NCBI GenBank assembly: GCA_030704615.1 | Contig: CM060732.1 | Span: 39,849,053-39,909,052, forward strand | DNA length: 60,000 bases | DNA from: Takakia lepidozioides | Lineage: Eukaryota; Streptophyta; Takakiopsida; Takakiales; Takakiaceae | Direction: 5' to 3' | Part shown: positions 46,301-57,195 of the stretch, one piece after another | Layout of the letters: every line of letters starts with the position of its first letter | Position numbering within the stretch: position 1 is the first letter of the stretch | Translations under genes and position numbers: made by a program | The notes under the pieces: model-generated | Databases searched by the model: none | Seen by the model: the letters and a program-made list of their open reading frames with translations, nothing else | What the model was told of the DNA's origin: nothing

Positions 46301-49300
46301 ATATAGCAGATCCGTACTCCAAGGCAGGTCTAATAATGCGACAAAGCATGGTTTTCTTAACCTCAGAGTTGACCCCTCTGCAGTGGAAAAATTTAGTGAG
46401 CCCCAGAGCTTTGCCCTTGCCAGTTTGAACAACTTTCCGGATATGTGCATCCCAATTACAATTGGAGGAGAACTCAACGCCCAGGTAAGTGTAGAAAGGG
46501 AGGACCGGGATCTCTTGGCTACCCCACTGCCACTTAAGATCACTTCCTCCCTCTCCTCTATCGTTGAATGCTACCACTGCACATTTGCTGACATTAGCTA
46601 GCCCCCAAAGATCAAAGTATCTCTTCGCGCAATCAATCAACTCCTGGAGATTGGTTGGAGTCTCCCGTATGCCTGCGAAGTCATCCGCAAACATAAGGTA
46701 TGGTGGTAACACCCACCCTTAACCCAAATCCCTCACTTTCCACATCCTCGAGGAGTTGATTGATGAAAACATTGAAGAGCAGAGGGGAGAGAGTACATCC
46801 TTGAGCTACACCTTGGTCTATGTCAAAGAAGTTGGACTTCTGTCCGTTAACAGTGACACAGCTTTTGGTGTGAGCATACAAGTTGTGGACAACTCTCCAC
46901 ATCTTTCCCTTGATCCCACAAGACCAGAGGCGGAACCATAGGCCATCCTCCACACTGTGTCATAAGTCTTTTTGACATCCAGGAAAAAGACATAAGTGGG
47001 TTTCCCTTCTTTTTTCCTTCCCTGGATAATCTGGCTTAGAGTGAAGATATGATCCACACAGCCCCTGTTTCGCCGAAAGCCAGCTTGGCCTTCGTGGAAA
47101 CAACCTCTAGACTCCAGATCAACCTCGAGACGAGTACTTATAACTCTGCAGAATGTCTTGCCAACAGCATTGAGGAGCGTGATGCCACGGTAGTTCCCCA
47201 GTCCTTCTCTGTCACCCTTCTTGTATAGATTGACAATGACCCCCTGTCGCCAGCGAAAGGGATCATTTCAGTCTTCCAGATAAGGTTAAAGTGGAGAACT
47301 AGGGCCTCTATCATGGGATCGCCACCGTGCTTGATAAGCTCGTTGACAATACCATGAGGTCCACCAGCTTTATATCCATTTAAATGTTCAATTGCTTCCA
47401 CAATCTCAGAAGAACTAATGGGAGCATTATAAGCCATTGAAATATACTCCAGTACATCAGGGCTGTTTTGAATCATAGGAACAGTTTTTCCAACTGTGTC
47501 CCTCCATTCAGCAGAAGACCCCTCACTGTTAGACCTAGAAGTTCTGCCAAGGATACTGTAGTGAATTTCAAAGGTTTTGACAATGTCAACCGATGAAGTC
47601 ACCACTGCACCTTTAGTAGTCTTCAGCGCTTGTACTTGCTGACCGTTTTTCGGTTTGTACACCAACCAGAATTTCTTGTCATTACCACCATGGTGGTTTG
47701 AGTTTATTTCACTGTATAACTTGTCCCAGTATAATTTCTTCTGAGACCTAACAAGCTGATTGATATCTTTACGGAGCTGGTAGTACCTCGCCCACAATTC
47801 TCTGTTGGTTTCCAAATTGCAGCACTCTTTATAGAGGGCTCGTCTCTCAGCTATCTTGAGTTTAATCTCATTAGTCCACCAATTAACTGCTCTACCGCAG
47901 ACAATTAGTTTCCTCCCAATTATCTTGTCAGCCACGGAGGAAACGAAACTCTCCCAAGAGTCCACTGCTCTTTCGACTTCATTTCTTGCGTTAACAGAGC
48001 GTGACTGAAGTTCTTGGAGCGATTGGACAAAATGAGGGAGAGCAGGGACAGACAGAGAGAGAGAGAGAGAGAAAGGGTGAGAGAGTTGCTGGTGAAGGTT
48101 GTAACTACGGTATGTATGGGTGCAGATGTGACGGGAATCCAAGCTCGGTTGCGTGTGCTGAAGAAAGAAGAGCACAGGCTTCATGACAATCTTATCCCCA
48201 CTGCAACTTGGCAAGTTCTTAACCGTCTACATGAGATAGGTGAGCTCCTCCCAGCCGCCCCAAATGATACGCCCATCAGACAACCCCATGTACTTGACTG
48301 CAAGAAAAGAGTTCAGAGTCTGCTTGCAGGATTCTTCCCTACCCCATACCCTGTTTGGATATGTGTGAAAGGTGAACTCTGTGCGGACTCTTCTTGCCGT
48401 TAGGCTTCTGGCCAACTGAAGGTGTTTATAGCAAAAATGGGGAGAGGGGTTATGGAGCGGACTGGACAGCAGAACGGGCCCCACTGCTAATGCTGAAGGT
48501 TTTGCTCGTGAAGTGGATCCGCCTTTGTGAAACAGTGATTTTTGCCTGTCCCATAACCCTATTACTGCCCCCCAAGAATGATCACCTTTGATGAGGCACA
48601 ATCTGTGCTCATGTGACTTGATGATAAGGAAATGTTTGGCCCTCCGCTGGAATGTCTTTTTTCCCGCTCCCTATCATGTAGTACATTCAGAATGACCATC
48701 TCTCGCCACTGTGACTGAAGAAAATTTCATGCTGGGGAGTGGGGTTGCAGGTTATGAGAGCTACCTGGTTGGAGGGAGTGTGAGAGATTTGCTGCTGAAC
48801 CAAATTCCAAAAGATTTTGATGTCCTTTCTACGGCTGAACCTATTGAGGTATCTGTCTTTTCTGATATTGCAGTAAATTTCAACAGAAGAGAACTGTACT
48901 CGTTAGTTATGCTGCTCGTGCATTAGAAATAATGGCAGAACCTTGCAGCCATGACCGATTCTCTTTGCTGGTGAAAAGCCAAGCATTTCGCATCTGTGAG
49001 ATTGTTTACTGCAGCTGGCAATCCGGAATGGAGTCATAGTGAGCAATGGTGGTAGCATCGTGTGATGATATCATAAAGATGAATAATATAGTGAAGATGA
49101 ATTGCTGGACGTGCCAACAGGGTGCGTTACTCCCCGGAAAGTTTTTGGCAGTAGATCCTATTGTGTATTGAGGATGACCTGCCTGGGACATCCCACATTC
49201 TCCCATGGTTCTTCACTATTTTGTAGGTGTCAATCCCATTGTGCATTTCTGGTGTTATAGAAGGTGTATATGAGCATTCAAAATGGATTTCTTACTGGAT

Positions 49301-52300
49301 TTCTTAATTTGGCATGGAGAGTATGTATATGATGAATGTCCTGTGTGCACAACTCATACATCCCGATAACATGTCGATTAGCAGTCACACTGTAAAGCAT
49401 GCCAGCAGAGAGAGGGAGCAGAATATTGTTTTGAGTTGCCAATGGTTGTTACAGATAAAGAAGAGCTTCCGAGGCCGGTGCATTATAGTAGGGAAGCGCT
49501 TTCCTATCTGCCATGTCAACTCAATGGACAGTGTTATTGAGGTGTGTTTCTTTACCAATTTATCTTTCCCTCTGGAAAAGTGGCATTCTCTCGCAGAAAG
49601 AAAAGCAATTTACAGAGAGAGTTCATGTACTTGCATAACCTCACTCCTCATTTTGTGTTGGCAATACCTCTTGTTTTGAGCTTTCTGAACCTTGGGTCAA
49701 CTGTGAGTCAGGTTTCAAGCTTCAGCACAAACTCACACAACAAGGAGACGGTGGCTGCTCATGGGTTGATAGAAGGTACCAAAGATTGGGGTGAACGTGA
49801 TTTTGCCCGCTGGAAAAATGCTTTCAAGCGAGACTTCACTATCAATGGGTATGTATTTCCTTCACTCTCACCCTTTTTCACTTCTCTGATGCAACTATCA
49901 ATTACTAGATTGAGAAAGAAAGAATCATAATAACATCAATAGGGGTCTCAAGAATCCAGGGGACAAGGAATGAAAGAACGTATTTAACTTTATAATGTCC
50001 AGAAGAGAAAGATTGGCTTGTGTTGGAAAGCAAAGGTGAAATGAGTGGCAACTGATAACTTCTCTCTGTAACTGCAGGCTTATGTATGATCCCTTCCTCA
50101 GCATCGTGTATGATTATGTGGGTGGCCTTCGAGATTTGAAGAAACTTAAGGTGAAGTCTGTGCTCTGGCCGCCCTCTTCTGGTTGGCTCATGTTGTGACT
50201 GCCAGTGTGCATTTATCTATAGTGCGTTACCTTGCCCTATGCTGTGTTTCTATTCTTAGTGGATTAGTGCTAAACCAGTGGTATTTGTTTCAATTTCTTT
50301 GGCCACTGGAAAGTTGCTGAAGTCTTCGTGTCCAGCTAGAGTTCCGTGGCTGAGATTTTCACCTGACAAGAAGGGATTGTATCTTCAGTGGTGATGCTCT
50401 CAGTGCTATTGTACCTGTGTAATGAGTGTGCTATCTTGAGCTGCCCTTTCTGTGAAGGTTGACATTTGTATAGTCTAGGAGGAAGACTCTTGCCGAAGCA
50501 AGCGTAACTTATGGTGTCGCTTCACCCCGAAGGGCTACTACCTTCCGTTTGGAAGGTGGACACGTTCTAATGGCGGTAACCAGGGCAACGTGCCCCTAGG
50601 ACTTGAAAGTCCGTAGGTACTCACACAATAAGTAACCAGTTGACCAATTACCCCCATTTTATAGCTTGGTTGGGCATAGTGGGTGACATCCAACATACAC
50701 CTATGTGGCTTCGAATCCACACCACTTGTAAGGTGGCCTTGTGCCCTAATCACTGGGTCATCTATTGGATGTTTTGTAGAGTCTAGGATACCATAGAGTC
50801 CTCTCTCCCTTCCTCTCTCATGTCTCAATTGTGCTTATATTACACTAATAGACTCTTGTTTGCTGAGAAGGTGCGGACAGTGATCCCTGCAGATGAGTCA
50901 TTCCAAGAAGACTCCGGTAGGTAATACTCGATTCTCCATCTCTTGTCAATAGCTGTACAGTGTACTTCATGAGGAAGTTCTTGTTCTGGCAGTTACTTCA
51001 ATGCTTTCTGATAAGGTGGTCATTAGCAATTCAATTCAATGGGTGGATTCACATCAGATAAGTCAGGAGAGAGAGATTTACAAAAGTGATGGTTGGAGGT
51101 TCTGTATTTAAGATGTCTTTTGAGGAGGCTCTTGACTCCTTTCTCTGGGTGCTTTCTTGTATTTAAGATGTCTTTGAGGAGGCTCTTGACTCCTTTCTCT
51201 GGGTGTTTTCTTGAGGCACTATTGTGCCTCTGTTGTTGGAAACGTTCATAAGTTTTTCACCCAATGCTGGGATGCAGCAAGGATACTGCGTGCAATTCGC
51301 ATTGCAGCGCGCCTGGAGTTCACTTTTACCAGAAGCACAGCACGTGCTATCCTTGATCATAAGCTCTCTCTACTTGATCTGAACAAGGTGAACATTTTAG
51401 TTTTCTTGCTTTGTTTGATATGAACAAACTGTTTGCGTGATCAAAACCCCTGGAGTTCATTCTTGTGTCTCTATCCCTCCCTCACTGCTGCAATGCCAAC
51501 CCCTGCAATATTACCCACTAGAATTTCTTGCGGCTCCCACATCTTTTGAGGACTGTGCTCAACACATGTAGGCCTTGGCCATGGCACACACTTCCATATT
51601 CTGGCAATCCACTCCTTTGAAATACAGCTCGCGGGGTATTTCTAGATTCCTTCCCATATTGTGGCAGCTGGACAAAGAGCATTTAGCTAGGACCTTCTTG
51701 CCAGCTCTGTGAGGAGCCTGTCAGCTGGATGAGGGAGGAATATGGAACTCCAAACACAAATCCACTAGAATGAATGGTGGATTGGAAATTAAGGGTATTC
51801 AGTAAGGCAAATCCCATCCCTGCAATCAGATGGCAGACAACTGAGAGAGCACAGGTCTGCATGGACTTATTACATAAAGGGTGAAAGAGAATTTGCTTAT
51901 GGCCAGAGAGTGGTAACAACCCAAGGGGTGACTGTCTCTCTCTCTCTCTGCAGACAAGATTGCAGTTAGAAGCCAACATGATGCTGGCCTACGGTGCATC
52001 AGAGCGATCAGTGCGTCTGCTATGGAAATATGGGATCCTTGAATACTTATTCCCTCTTCAGGTCTTTCATTCTCATAATTGTTTGGCAGCGTCCCTGCAT
52101 GTTGCACCTCATCTCTGCCTTTATTTTGGTCTTTCGATATAGTTTCTTCAGGTTCCCTATGTATATTCAAAGTTCGTTCTTCTCTGTTTCTGTCTTTGAG
52201 CTTCTGTGGACATTAGGAAGTTTCATTTCATTTCTCTTTGTTCATTTGGTTTTGGATTCTGGTATGTTGTTGTGCATGTACTGAGTTGGTTGTGGGGAGC

Positions 52301-53937
52301 AGGCACAATATTTTGAAGGCCGATTCTTCAAAAGACGGGACTCAGGGACAAATCTTCTTCTGGTGGGTTTTCCATGTTTTGTTGTTTGTTGCAAATCCTG
52401 CTTGACTGAGTATCCTGGCATCACTCACATAGAGATAAGGAAAGAATCTTGATAATCTCCCCAGAATGGAAGTTGGACGCCAGTATAGTGAGTGTCTTGT
52501 TCTTCAGACTTAACAGTGGGCGTATTTGTCAGAGTAAGCAAGCACTAGTGTGTCCGGCATGACTCTTTCATGAAGATGCACTGCTTGTTCTTGGAACATG
52601 CAGGAACTGTTGGCGAATCTCGATAAGGCCACGTCTCCAAACCACCCCTGCCACGGTGGCTTGTGGTAGTGCCAAACCTACCTCCAAACTTCCTTCACTG
52701 AAATTGTGACATATTCCCTTTTCTGGTTTTCCCTTCTTTTGTGTGTCTCCCTGCGAATTCAGCAATTCTCCTATGCACATGTCAGTAGTCTGTACAAAAG
52801 TTTCTTCCTTCACCCATACAGCAATGTAGGCTGGGTCCTTGTTGTCATCTGTTATTGTATTAACTCTGCAGAGTGAGAAAGAAAAGTCACAAAGTACTCC
52901 TATGCACATGTCAGTAGTCTGTACAAAAGTTTCTTCCTTCACCCATACAGCAATGTAGGCTGGGTCCTTGTTGTCATCTGTTATTGTATTAACTCTGCAG
53001 AGTGAGAAAGAAAAGTCACAAAGTACTAAAAGAGACCAAGCTTCGAAATCAATTTTGAAGCACGAGCCATCTCTTGTTCTCAATTCTTGAATGCACCAAA
53101 GCCTTGTTGAACCAGTCAGGCCACTGGATGTACAAAAGCACTACCCACAGAAGACTTCTCAACTTCCTTTTCTGAGGTCGGAAGCCTCAGGTAGAAGCCC
53201 TCTGGGTCATGGCACCCTCTCTCTCTCTCTCTTTCTTTACAGAAAACAACGTCTTATGAGTACGCTCTCTCTCTCTTTCTCATAATGTGGGTGCGAACCC
53301 CGCAAAAGGCCCAGGAGGGTGAGTTTCCTGCGGGGTCAATGGCCGCAAGGCTACGGCAAGCCAATGTTTGCAAGGAACAGCATGAGTACATTCTCTGATT
53401 GTTTCGGGAAAAAATGTCTTTTGGGAATAGGGCTGCCGTGCTGGCATTTCATCTTGCGTTGATCAACAGGCGACGAAGGCCGGTGGCGGTATCTGCTGTG
53501 GCACTGGCAATGTACCATGAAGAGGGTCTATCGAGAGCGTTAGTGAAGGCCAGAAGGATACATGAAAGAGCTGACAGAGAAGCTACAACTGTGTGGAGTG
53601 AACTCGCGTAAGTAGATGCACCTTTTTGGTTTGCTGGCTTCTCTTTTGGCATTTACCAATCAAGAACCTTGAACATTTTGTCGAAGGAAGGGAGAGGGAT
53701 GAAATTCTTAGTGTTCAATGTGATCCCCATAGGCATGCCAACAGCAAATGTGACAGAGGTACTATGGGTAAGGTTGATGGAACAGTTCAGAAACAGCTGA
53801 GATGGATGAGGTCACTCTGGACGACTGTAAAGGGCTATTGAATGCATCACTTGACTACTTGAGTCACATGTCAAGCCCTTCAATTACTGGCCAGGCCATG
53901 CACACGCTGACGGGTGACGATCCAGCATCAGATCGGG

Positions 53938-53979
<42 letters not shown>

Positions 53980-55647
53980 GGGATTAATATCCTAAGTTAA
54001 TCGACTCTATATCTTGGAAACAGGACCGCCCTGTCAAACAGGCTAAGTCCTGGCAGAAGAGAGTAGAAGAGATCCTCAAGGACCTGGACCTGGATCCGCA
54101 AGTCTTGACCCTGCTGGATAAATCTGACTTAGAGGCTGTAGTGTCCTCAGCCATGTCTGTTGCCATGAGATTGTCTGATGAAAATGAAGTTAGGCAGAAA
54201 ACTTCCCTGAACTTGTTTCCAGTCTGTGACATGGGGGAGGACATCTTGGATGACCTCAAGGGTCTACCCACTCTCAGCACTAGACTGAAATTTAAACTCA
54301 GGGCAGGAAGCCTACTCTCACCAAAGAGACGCTCTCTTCAAATCTATTAAGGGAATTGTGCCTGTACCCCTGTTTACCAACTTTGAAAGTCTCGAGGCTG
54401 AGCCAAAAGCCCAGGCCCTCCTGAGGCCTAGTTTTTGGGCAAATCACACACAGCAGATTGATGCTTGTGTGAAGGGATTTCTAGAGGATATCTGGAAAAC
54501 CCGGATTAATTCTTTATATGGAGGTAAGTCTTACTACCAACGTCAGCCCCTGACAGAGGTAGGTTCTGTCCCTTTTGTTCCCGCTCAAACTGGGCGCGGG
54601 GTCAATGGCCACAAGGCTACGGGAAACAACGTCTTATGAGTACAATCTCTTTGGGGATTAATGAAGTTAGGCATAAAACTTCCCTTAACTTGTTTCCAGT
54701 CTGTGACATGGGCGAGGCCCTTGAGGATGATCCAAAGGGCATACCTACTCTTGGCACTAGGATGAGATTTAAGCTCAGGGCAGGGAGCCTACCTTTGAAC
54801 AATAAGCAGATGCAGAAAGGAAAAGGAGATTGTAATTGCCCGATGTGGTGGGCAGCCTGAAGACAATATCCATTCTCTGATGTATTGTCTGGGTTATTCC
54901 CACCAGATAGTGACCCTCATCAGGAAAATCAAGAACGTTGTTCCTGCACCTCTGTTCACCAACTTGAGGCTATCTTGAGGCTATCTAAAGCCCTGACCCT
55001 GTTAGGGTCTAACTGCTGAGCAGCTCACACACAGCAGATGGATGCTTGTTCGAAGGGCTTTCTAGAGAATATCTGGAAGGCCAAACTAGTCTTTTACAAG
55101 GGAAGTCCACTACTGCAGTGCCCCTCACAAAGGTAGCGTTTGTTCCCTGTTGTTCCCCCCAAACTGGGCGCAGGGGTCTATTGGTCCGAAGGCTACGCAA
55201 ACTTCGTGTGAAGAGTACATTGTCTTCTTCTGCAGAAACTGGGAGTGGGGTCCACGGCCACAAGGCTATGGCAACCAACGTTTTATGAGTCGTCTTTCTG
55301 GGGATTCTGTAGCTGTTGTAAAGTTTGTTTCTAGTTCTATCTCATTGTTCTCTTAGCATGTTATTCGTAAGTTGTGTTCAGATGGTTGGCTTGATGGTGG
55401 GCATGAACAGGTTGTAGTATCGAGGCCGTATTTCTACAGAGCGGTGCGGTTATTTCAGAGGGCAAATGCCCCTGATGAAGAGGAAGAGCAACGACAAAGT
55501 AGAGATAGGAAGATCGAGAGTCCCGACCAGCCTGGGGCTCTAACAAGGGGAAACCTAGAGGAACTTAGCTTTGTATTTTCTCGCATTGTGCTGAACACTT
55601 TGTATCCCAATGGTGTGAAAAACAAAAACACCTCAGCTTTCTCCTGA
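43312..55647 (+). CDS. tRNA nucleotidyltransferase/poly(A) polymerase family protein
   Basis: Class II nucleotidyltransferase (PcnB-like, with plant paralogues); adds nucleotides to RNA 3' ends. Exons: 43312-43426 (first, tentative), 48126-48239, 48751-48848, 49455-49541, 49712-49848, 50078-50150, 50871-50916, 51278-51387, 51954-52061, 52303-52362, 52604-52665, 53431-53607, about 53797-53936, 55357-55647. Motifs: [12 protein letters not shown] followed by DFDVLST (the GG and DxD metal-binding motif), [43 protein letters not shown], then [13 protein letters not shown] and [15 protein letters not shown]. The C-terminus is acidic then basic. Phases agree except between 53,607 and 53,797, where they miss by one base; a 29-base intron or an error would be needed. 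The first exon ([20 protein letters not shown]) joins in phase but upstream exons and any transit peptide are unresolved. Introns hold LINE and SINE copies. Confidence 0.82.
44590..44820 (-). mobile_element. Short 5'-truncated LINE copy next to (GA)n
   Basis: In antisense it shows GTACTCATAAGAGGTTGTTT, GCCTTGTGGCAATTGACCAT, GTCAGGGGCTGACG and AATCCCTTTACACAAGCATCA, the last being the end of the LINE ORF. It is followed by a GA-rich tract at about 44,792-44,820, so on its own strand the 5' junction is a (TC)n tract. Confidence 0.75.
45438..46712 (-). pseudogene. LINE ORF2 C-terminal half, open frame
   Basis: A 424-codon open frame from just before the catalytic FADD to the end of the ORF. It contains the thumb region and the CCHC-like zinc motif, and ends in the [20 protein letters not shown] segment. 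It is the longest surviving piece of the element and is the reference for the copies at 54 kb. Confidence 0.85.
46681..48040 (-). pseudogene. LINE reverse-transcriptase N-terminal half, frameshifted
   Basis: Fragments in different frames encode the pre-RT region ([40 protein letters not shown]) and RT blocks up to [20 protein letters not shown]. At least two frameshifts disrupt the fingers and palm, so this copy cannot make active enzyme. Confidence 0.8.
48049..48073. repeat. (GA)n microsatellite at the LINE 5' junction
   Basis: GACAGAGAGAGAGAGAGAGA type run between the LINE and exon 2 of the polymerase gene. Confidence 0.9.
50510..50772 (-). mobile_element. tRNA-derived SINE, longest copy
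   Basis: On the minus strand the head reads CATCCAATAGATGACCCAGT and GATTAGGGCACAAGGCC (A-box-like), followed by a B box GGATTCGAAGCC (50,704-50,718). A unique body of about 200 bp runs to TATGGTGTCG near 50,511. The A/B-box spacing is that of a tRNA-derived pol III promoter. It lies in an intron of the polymerase gene. Confidence 0.7.
51104..51213. repeat. 55-bp tandem duplication
   Basis: GTATTTAAGATGTCTTTTGA begins at 51,104 and again (one T shorter) at 51,159, followed by GGAGGCTCTTGACTCCTTTC in both. Confidence 0.9.
52768..53025. repeat. Exact 129-bp tandem duplication in a polymerase intron
   Basis: Units 52,768-52,896 and 52,897-53,025 appear identical by eye. Both begin CTCCTATGCACATGTCAGTA and end GAAAAGTCACAAAGTA. 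Because 129 is divisible by three a minus-strand ORF repeats 43 residues, but I see no reason to call it a gene. Confidence 0.92.
53215..53400 (+). mobile_element. Two partial LINE 3'-tail copies with (TC)n
   Basis: First AACAACGTCTTATGAGTACG followed by CTCTCTCTCTCTTTCTC, then GCGGGGTCAATGGCCGCAAG, GCTACGGCAAGCC and GCATGAGTACATTCTCTG. The stretch ends just before the exon starting at 53,431. Confidence 0.7.
53941..53976. repeat. (TC)n microsatellite at a LINE 5' junction
   Basis: About seventeen TC units directly after the donor of the penultimate exon and directly before LINE sequence. Confidence 0.95.
53977..54650 (+). mobile_element. 5'-truncated LINE copy with an internal deletion
   Basis: Encodes [20 protein letters not shown] and [20 protein letters not shown], nearly identical to the 45-kb copy. 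At about 54,313 the sequence jumps from GCAGGAAGCCTAC to TCTCACCAAAGAGACGC, removing roughly 115 bp that encode the zinc motif. It continues through the ORF end and tail to GTCTTATGAGTACAATCTCT. It is in the last intron of the polymerase gene. Confidence 0.88.
54651..55300 (+). mobile_element. Third, more diverged LINE copy in tandem
   Basis: [20 protein letters not shown] and [20 protein letters not shown] match the LINE ORF. Later frames are broken, and it ends with two diverged tail units (AAACTGGGCGCAGGGGTCTA, GTCCACGGCCACAAGGCTAT). It follows the previous copy head-to-tail. Confidence 0.8.
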
Positions 55648-57195
55648 ATTGTAGATTGACGGGGAAGGATAACGTTCTCCCTTACAAGTCAGGCTTAAAC
55701 ACAAGTGTAACTCCCAATCTATGAGTGAGCAACACAATCTTAAGCAGCTCATATCTAGCACACTAGTTGTCATTTGGCTGTTTGATGAAGGAATTCTGGG
55801 GTATTGTTGGTGGTGTTTATCTGAACAACCCCTTCTTTTTTTCACTCATCCAAGTGGAAACATGAATATTCATAATTCCATGGTACCTTGCCTGTACGGG
55901 AAGACAGGATTTAAATTCCCTCTTAATTCCTTTACCTGTCTTCACATGAGCGGTACCAAACCCAACTTGGCTAAATGGAGTGGTTGTCAGTTGAACCAGT
56001 TGAAAGCTTGGGCAGGTGCAATCTATAACTCAGTTTATTGCTGATCAATGTGGTGACAACAAGGATTTTCTTTAGGCTTTATTGTTGGGGTGGTGGTCCA
56101 TCAAGCACTGAGGTGAACATGAAATTCAAAGTCTCTAGAGTTTCCCAAGAAACTTTTCCAGGGCATGGTACAAAAATGTACCATATGACAACAGTCTATG
56201 AACAACAAATAATGAACCGCCTGCCAAGTTCTATGGATCTTCTACTTCAATTTTCTGCAGGCCCGCTCGTAGTTGGTCTCATTCAACAACCTCACCGTCT
56301 TGCACAGATCAGTCATAGATGCCCTTATGTAATTCAAGTAACCAACCGGAAGCTGTGGCTTGGTTGAGTCCAGTAAAGGTATAGGTCTCAGGTCAGCACC
56401 CACAGCACCCAAGCCGCCAAGCACCTTGTTCTTTGTCCATGCAAACTTGTAACAAACCAACAAAAGACCAGTGCTACAAAGGCACAGTATGCAGGGCACT
56501 ATGGCAACAACCAATTGCTTTTCAACAATTTCCCAGTGGTCTCCTGAAACAGTTCAGATGCAATCCCAGAGCAATTTCAATTTCTCCCACTAACAATTCT
56601 GCTGCTCTCTCTTCCAAAAATCTGTATGTTACAAGCATACCTGGTGACAAACGCATCTTCTAGGATACAATTTTTCTAACTGTCACTCTTACTTCCAACA
56701 TGCTACAAGATGTCAATGTACAATGCTTACAACATTAAATCAACGGCAGGCAAACCATTAGCTTTGAAGGACCATGCCCTTAAGAGTATTGCCAATAAAG
56801 CCAACAAAGATCTTGTTCAATGCCTCACATTGTGTGCAGCAGCGGCCCTTGTCACCTGCAAAATTTGAGGGTACCATTGGTTGATTGACCACAATGAGCC
56901 TGACCCGTTCCTCGTCTGGACAGAAGTGTGGGCACCCCTGATCATAACAAAAAAAGATGGCTACACAGCCAGTGCTTCATGACATACACTGCAAAAGTGC
57001 AACTGCTGCTTCAACCTTACACCTTTACCTTGTGTACAGCTTCCATATCCCCGCATTCAAGAATGGAAGAGTGAGCTCTGCAAGCAGTTCAGACATTGTT
57101 CCACTTGCTTTCCCTGCCCATTTTCACCAACTCCATGCTTCCCCTGCTGGTCCAGTCTCTTCACCCGAACATATTTCCCAGGTGTTGGCTGGGGA
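55648..57195. other. Convergent intergenic region, no gene recognised
   Basis: Holds the 3' ends of the polymerase gene (plus) and the SRA gene (minus). A 90-residue minus-strand ORF (56,242-56,514) has one hydrophobic stretch and PIPLLDSTKPQLPVGYLNYI; I do not recognise it. In particular no pre-SET or SET motifs occur here on the minus strand. Confidence 0.5.

Larger units (their letters stand above)
45180..48048 (-). mobile_element. Non-LTR retrotransposon (LINE), 5'-truncated, broken ORF2
   Basis: In intron 1 of the polymerase gene. Reverse-transcriptase landmarks on the minus strand: [20 protein letters not shown] and [55 protein letters not shown] (the catalytic DD), [20 protein letters not shown], and a C-terminal zinc motif [19 protein letters not shown]. 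Frames break near 47,260, 46,820 and 46,710. No endonuclease domain is present, so the 5' part is lost. The last 290 bp contain three head-to-tail copies of the tail motif (GTAGCCTTGTGGCCATAGAC). The 5' end abuts a (GA)n/(TC)n tract at 48,049-48,073, only about 50 bp before exon 2 of the host gene. Confidence 0.88.

Noticed and set aside
50690-50772. A functional tRNA gene on the minus strand
   Set aside because: A and B boxes are present but I cannot fold a proper acceptor stem, and diverged copies with the same downstream body occur elsewhere; a SINE explains it better.
52568-53083. Minus-strand ORF with a 43-residue duplicated segment
   Set aside because: Created by the 129-bp tandem duplication within an intron of the plus-strand polymerase gene.
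55648-57195. Hidden SET domain exons downstream of the SRA gene
   Set aside because: No NHSC, GEL or CDCxxGC-like motifs on the minus strand in any frame.
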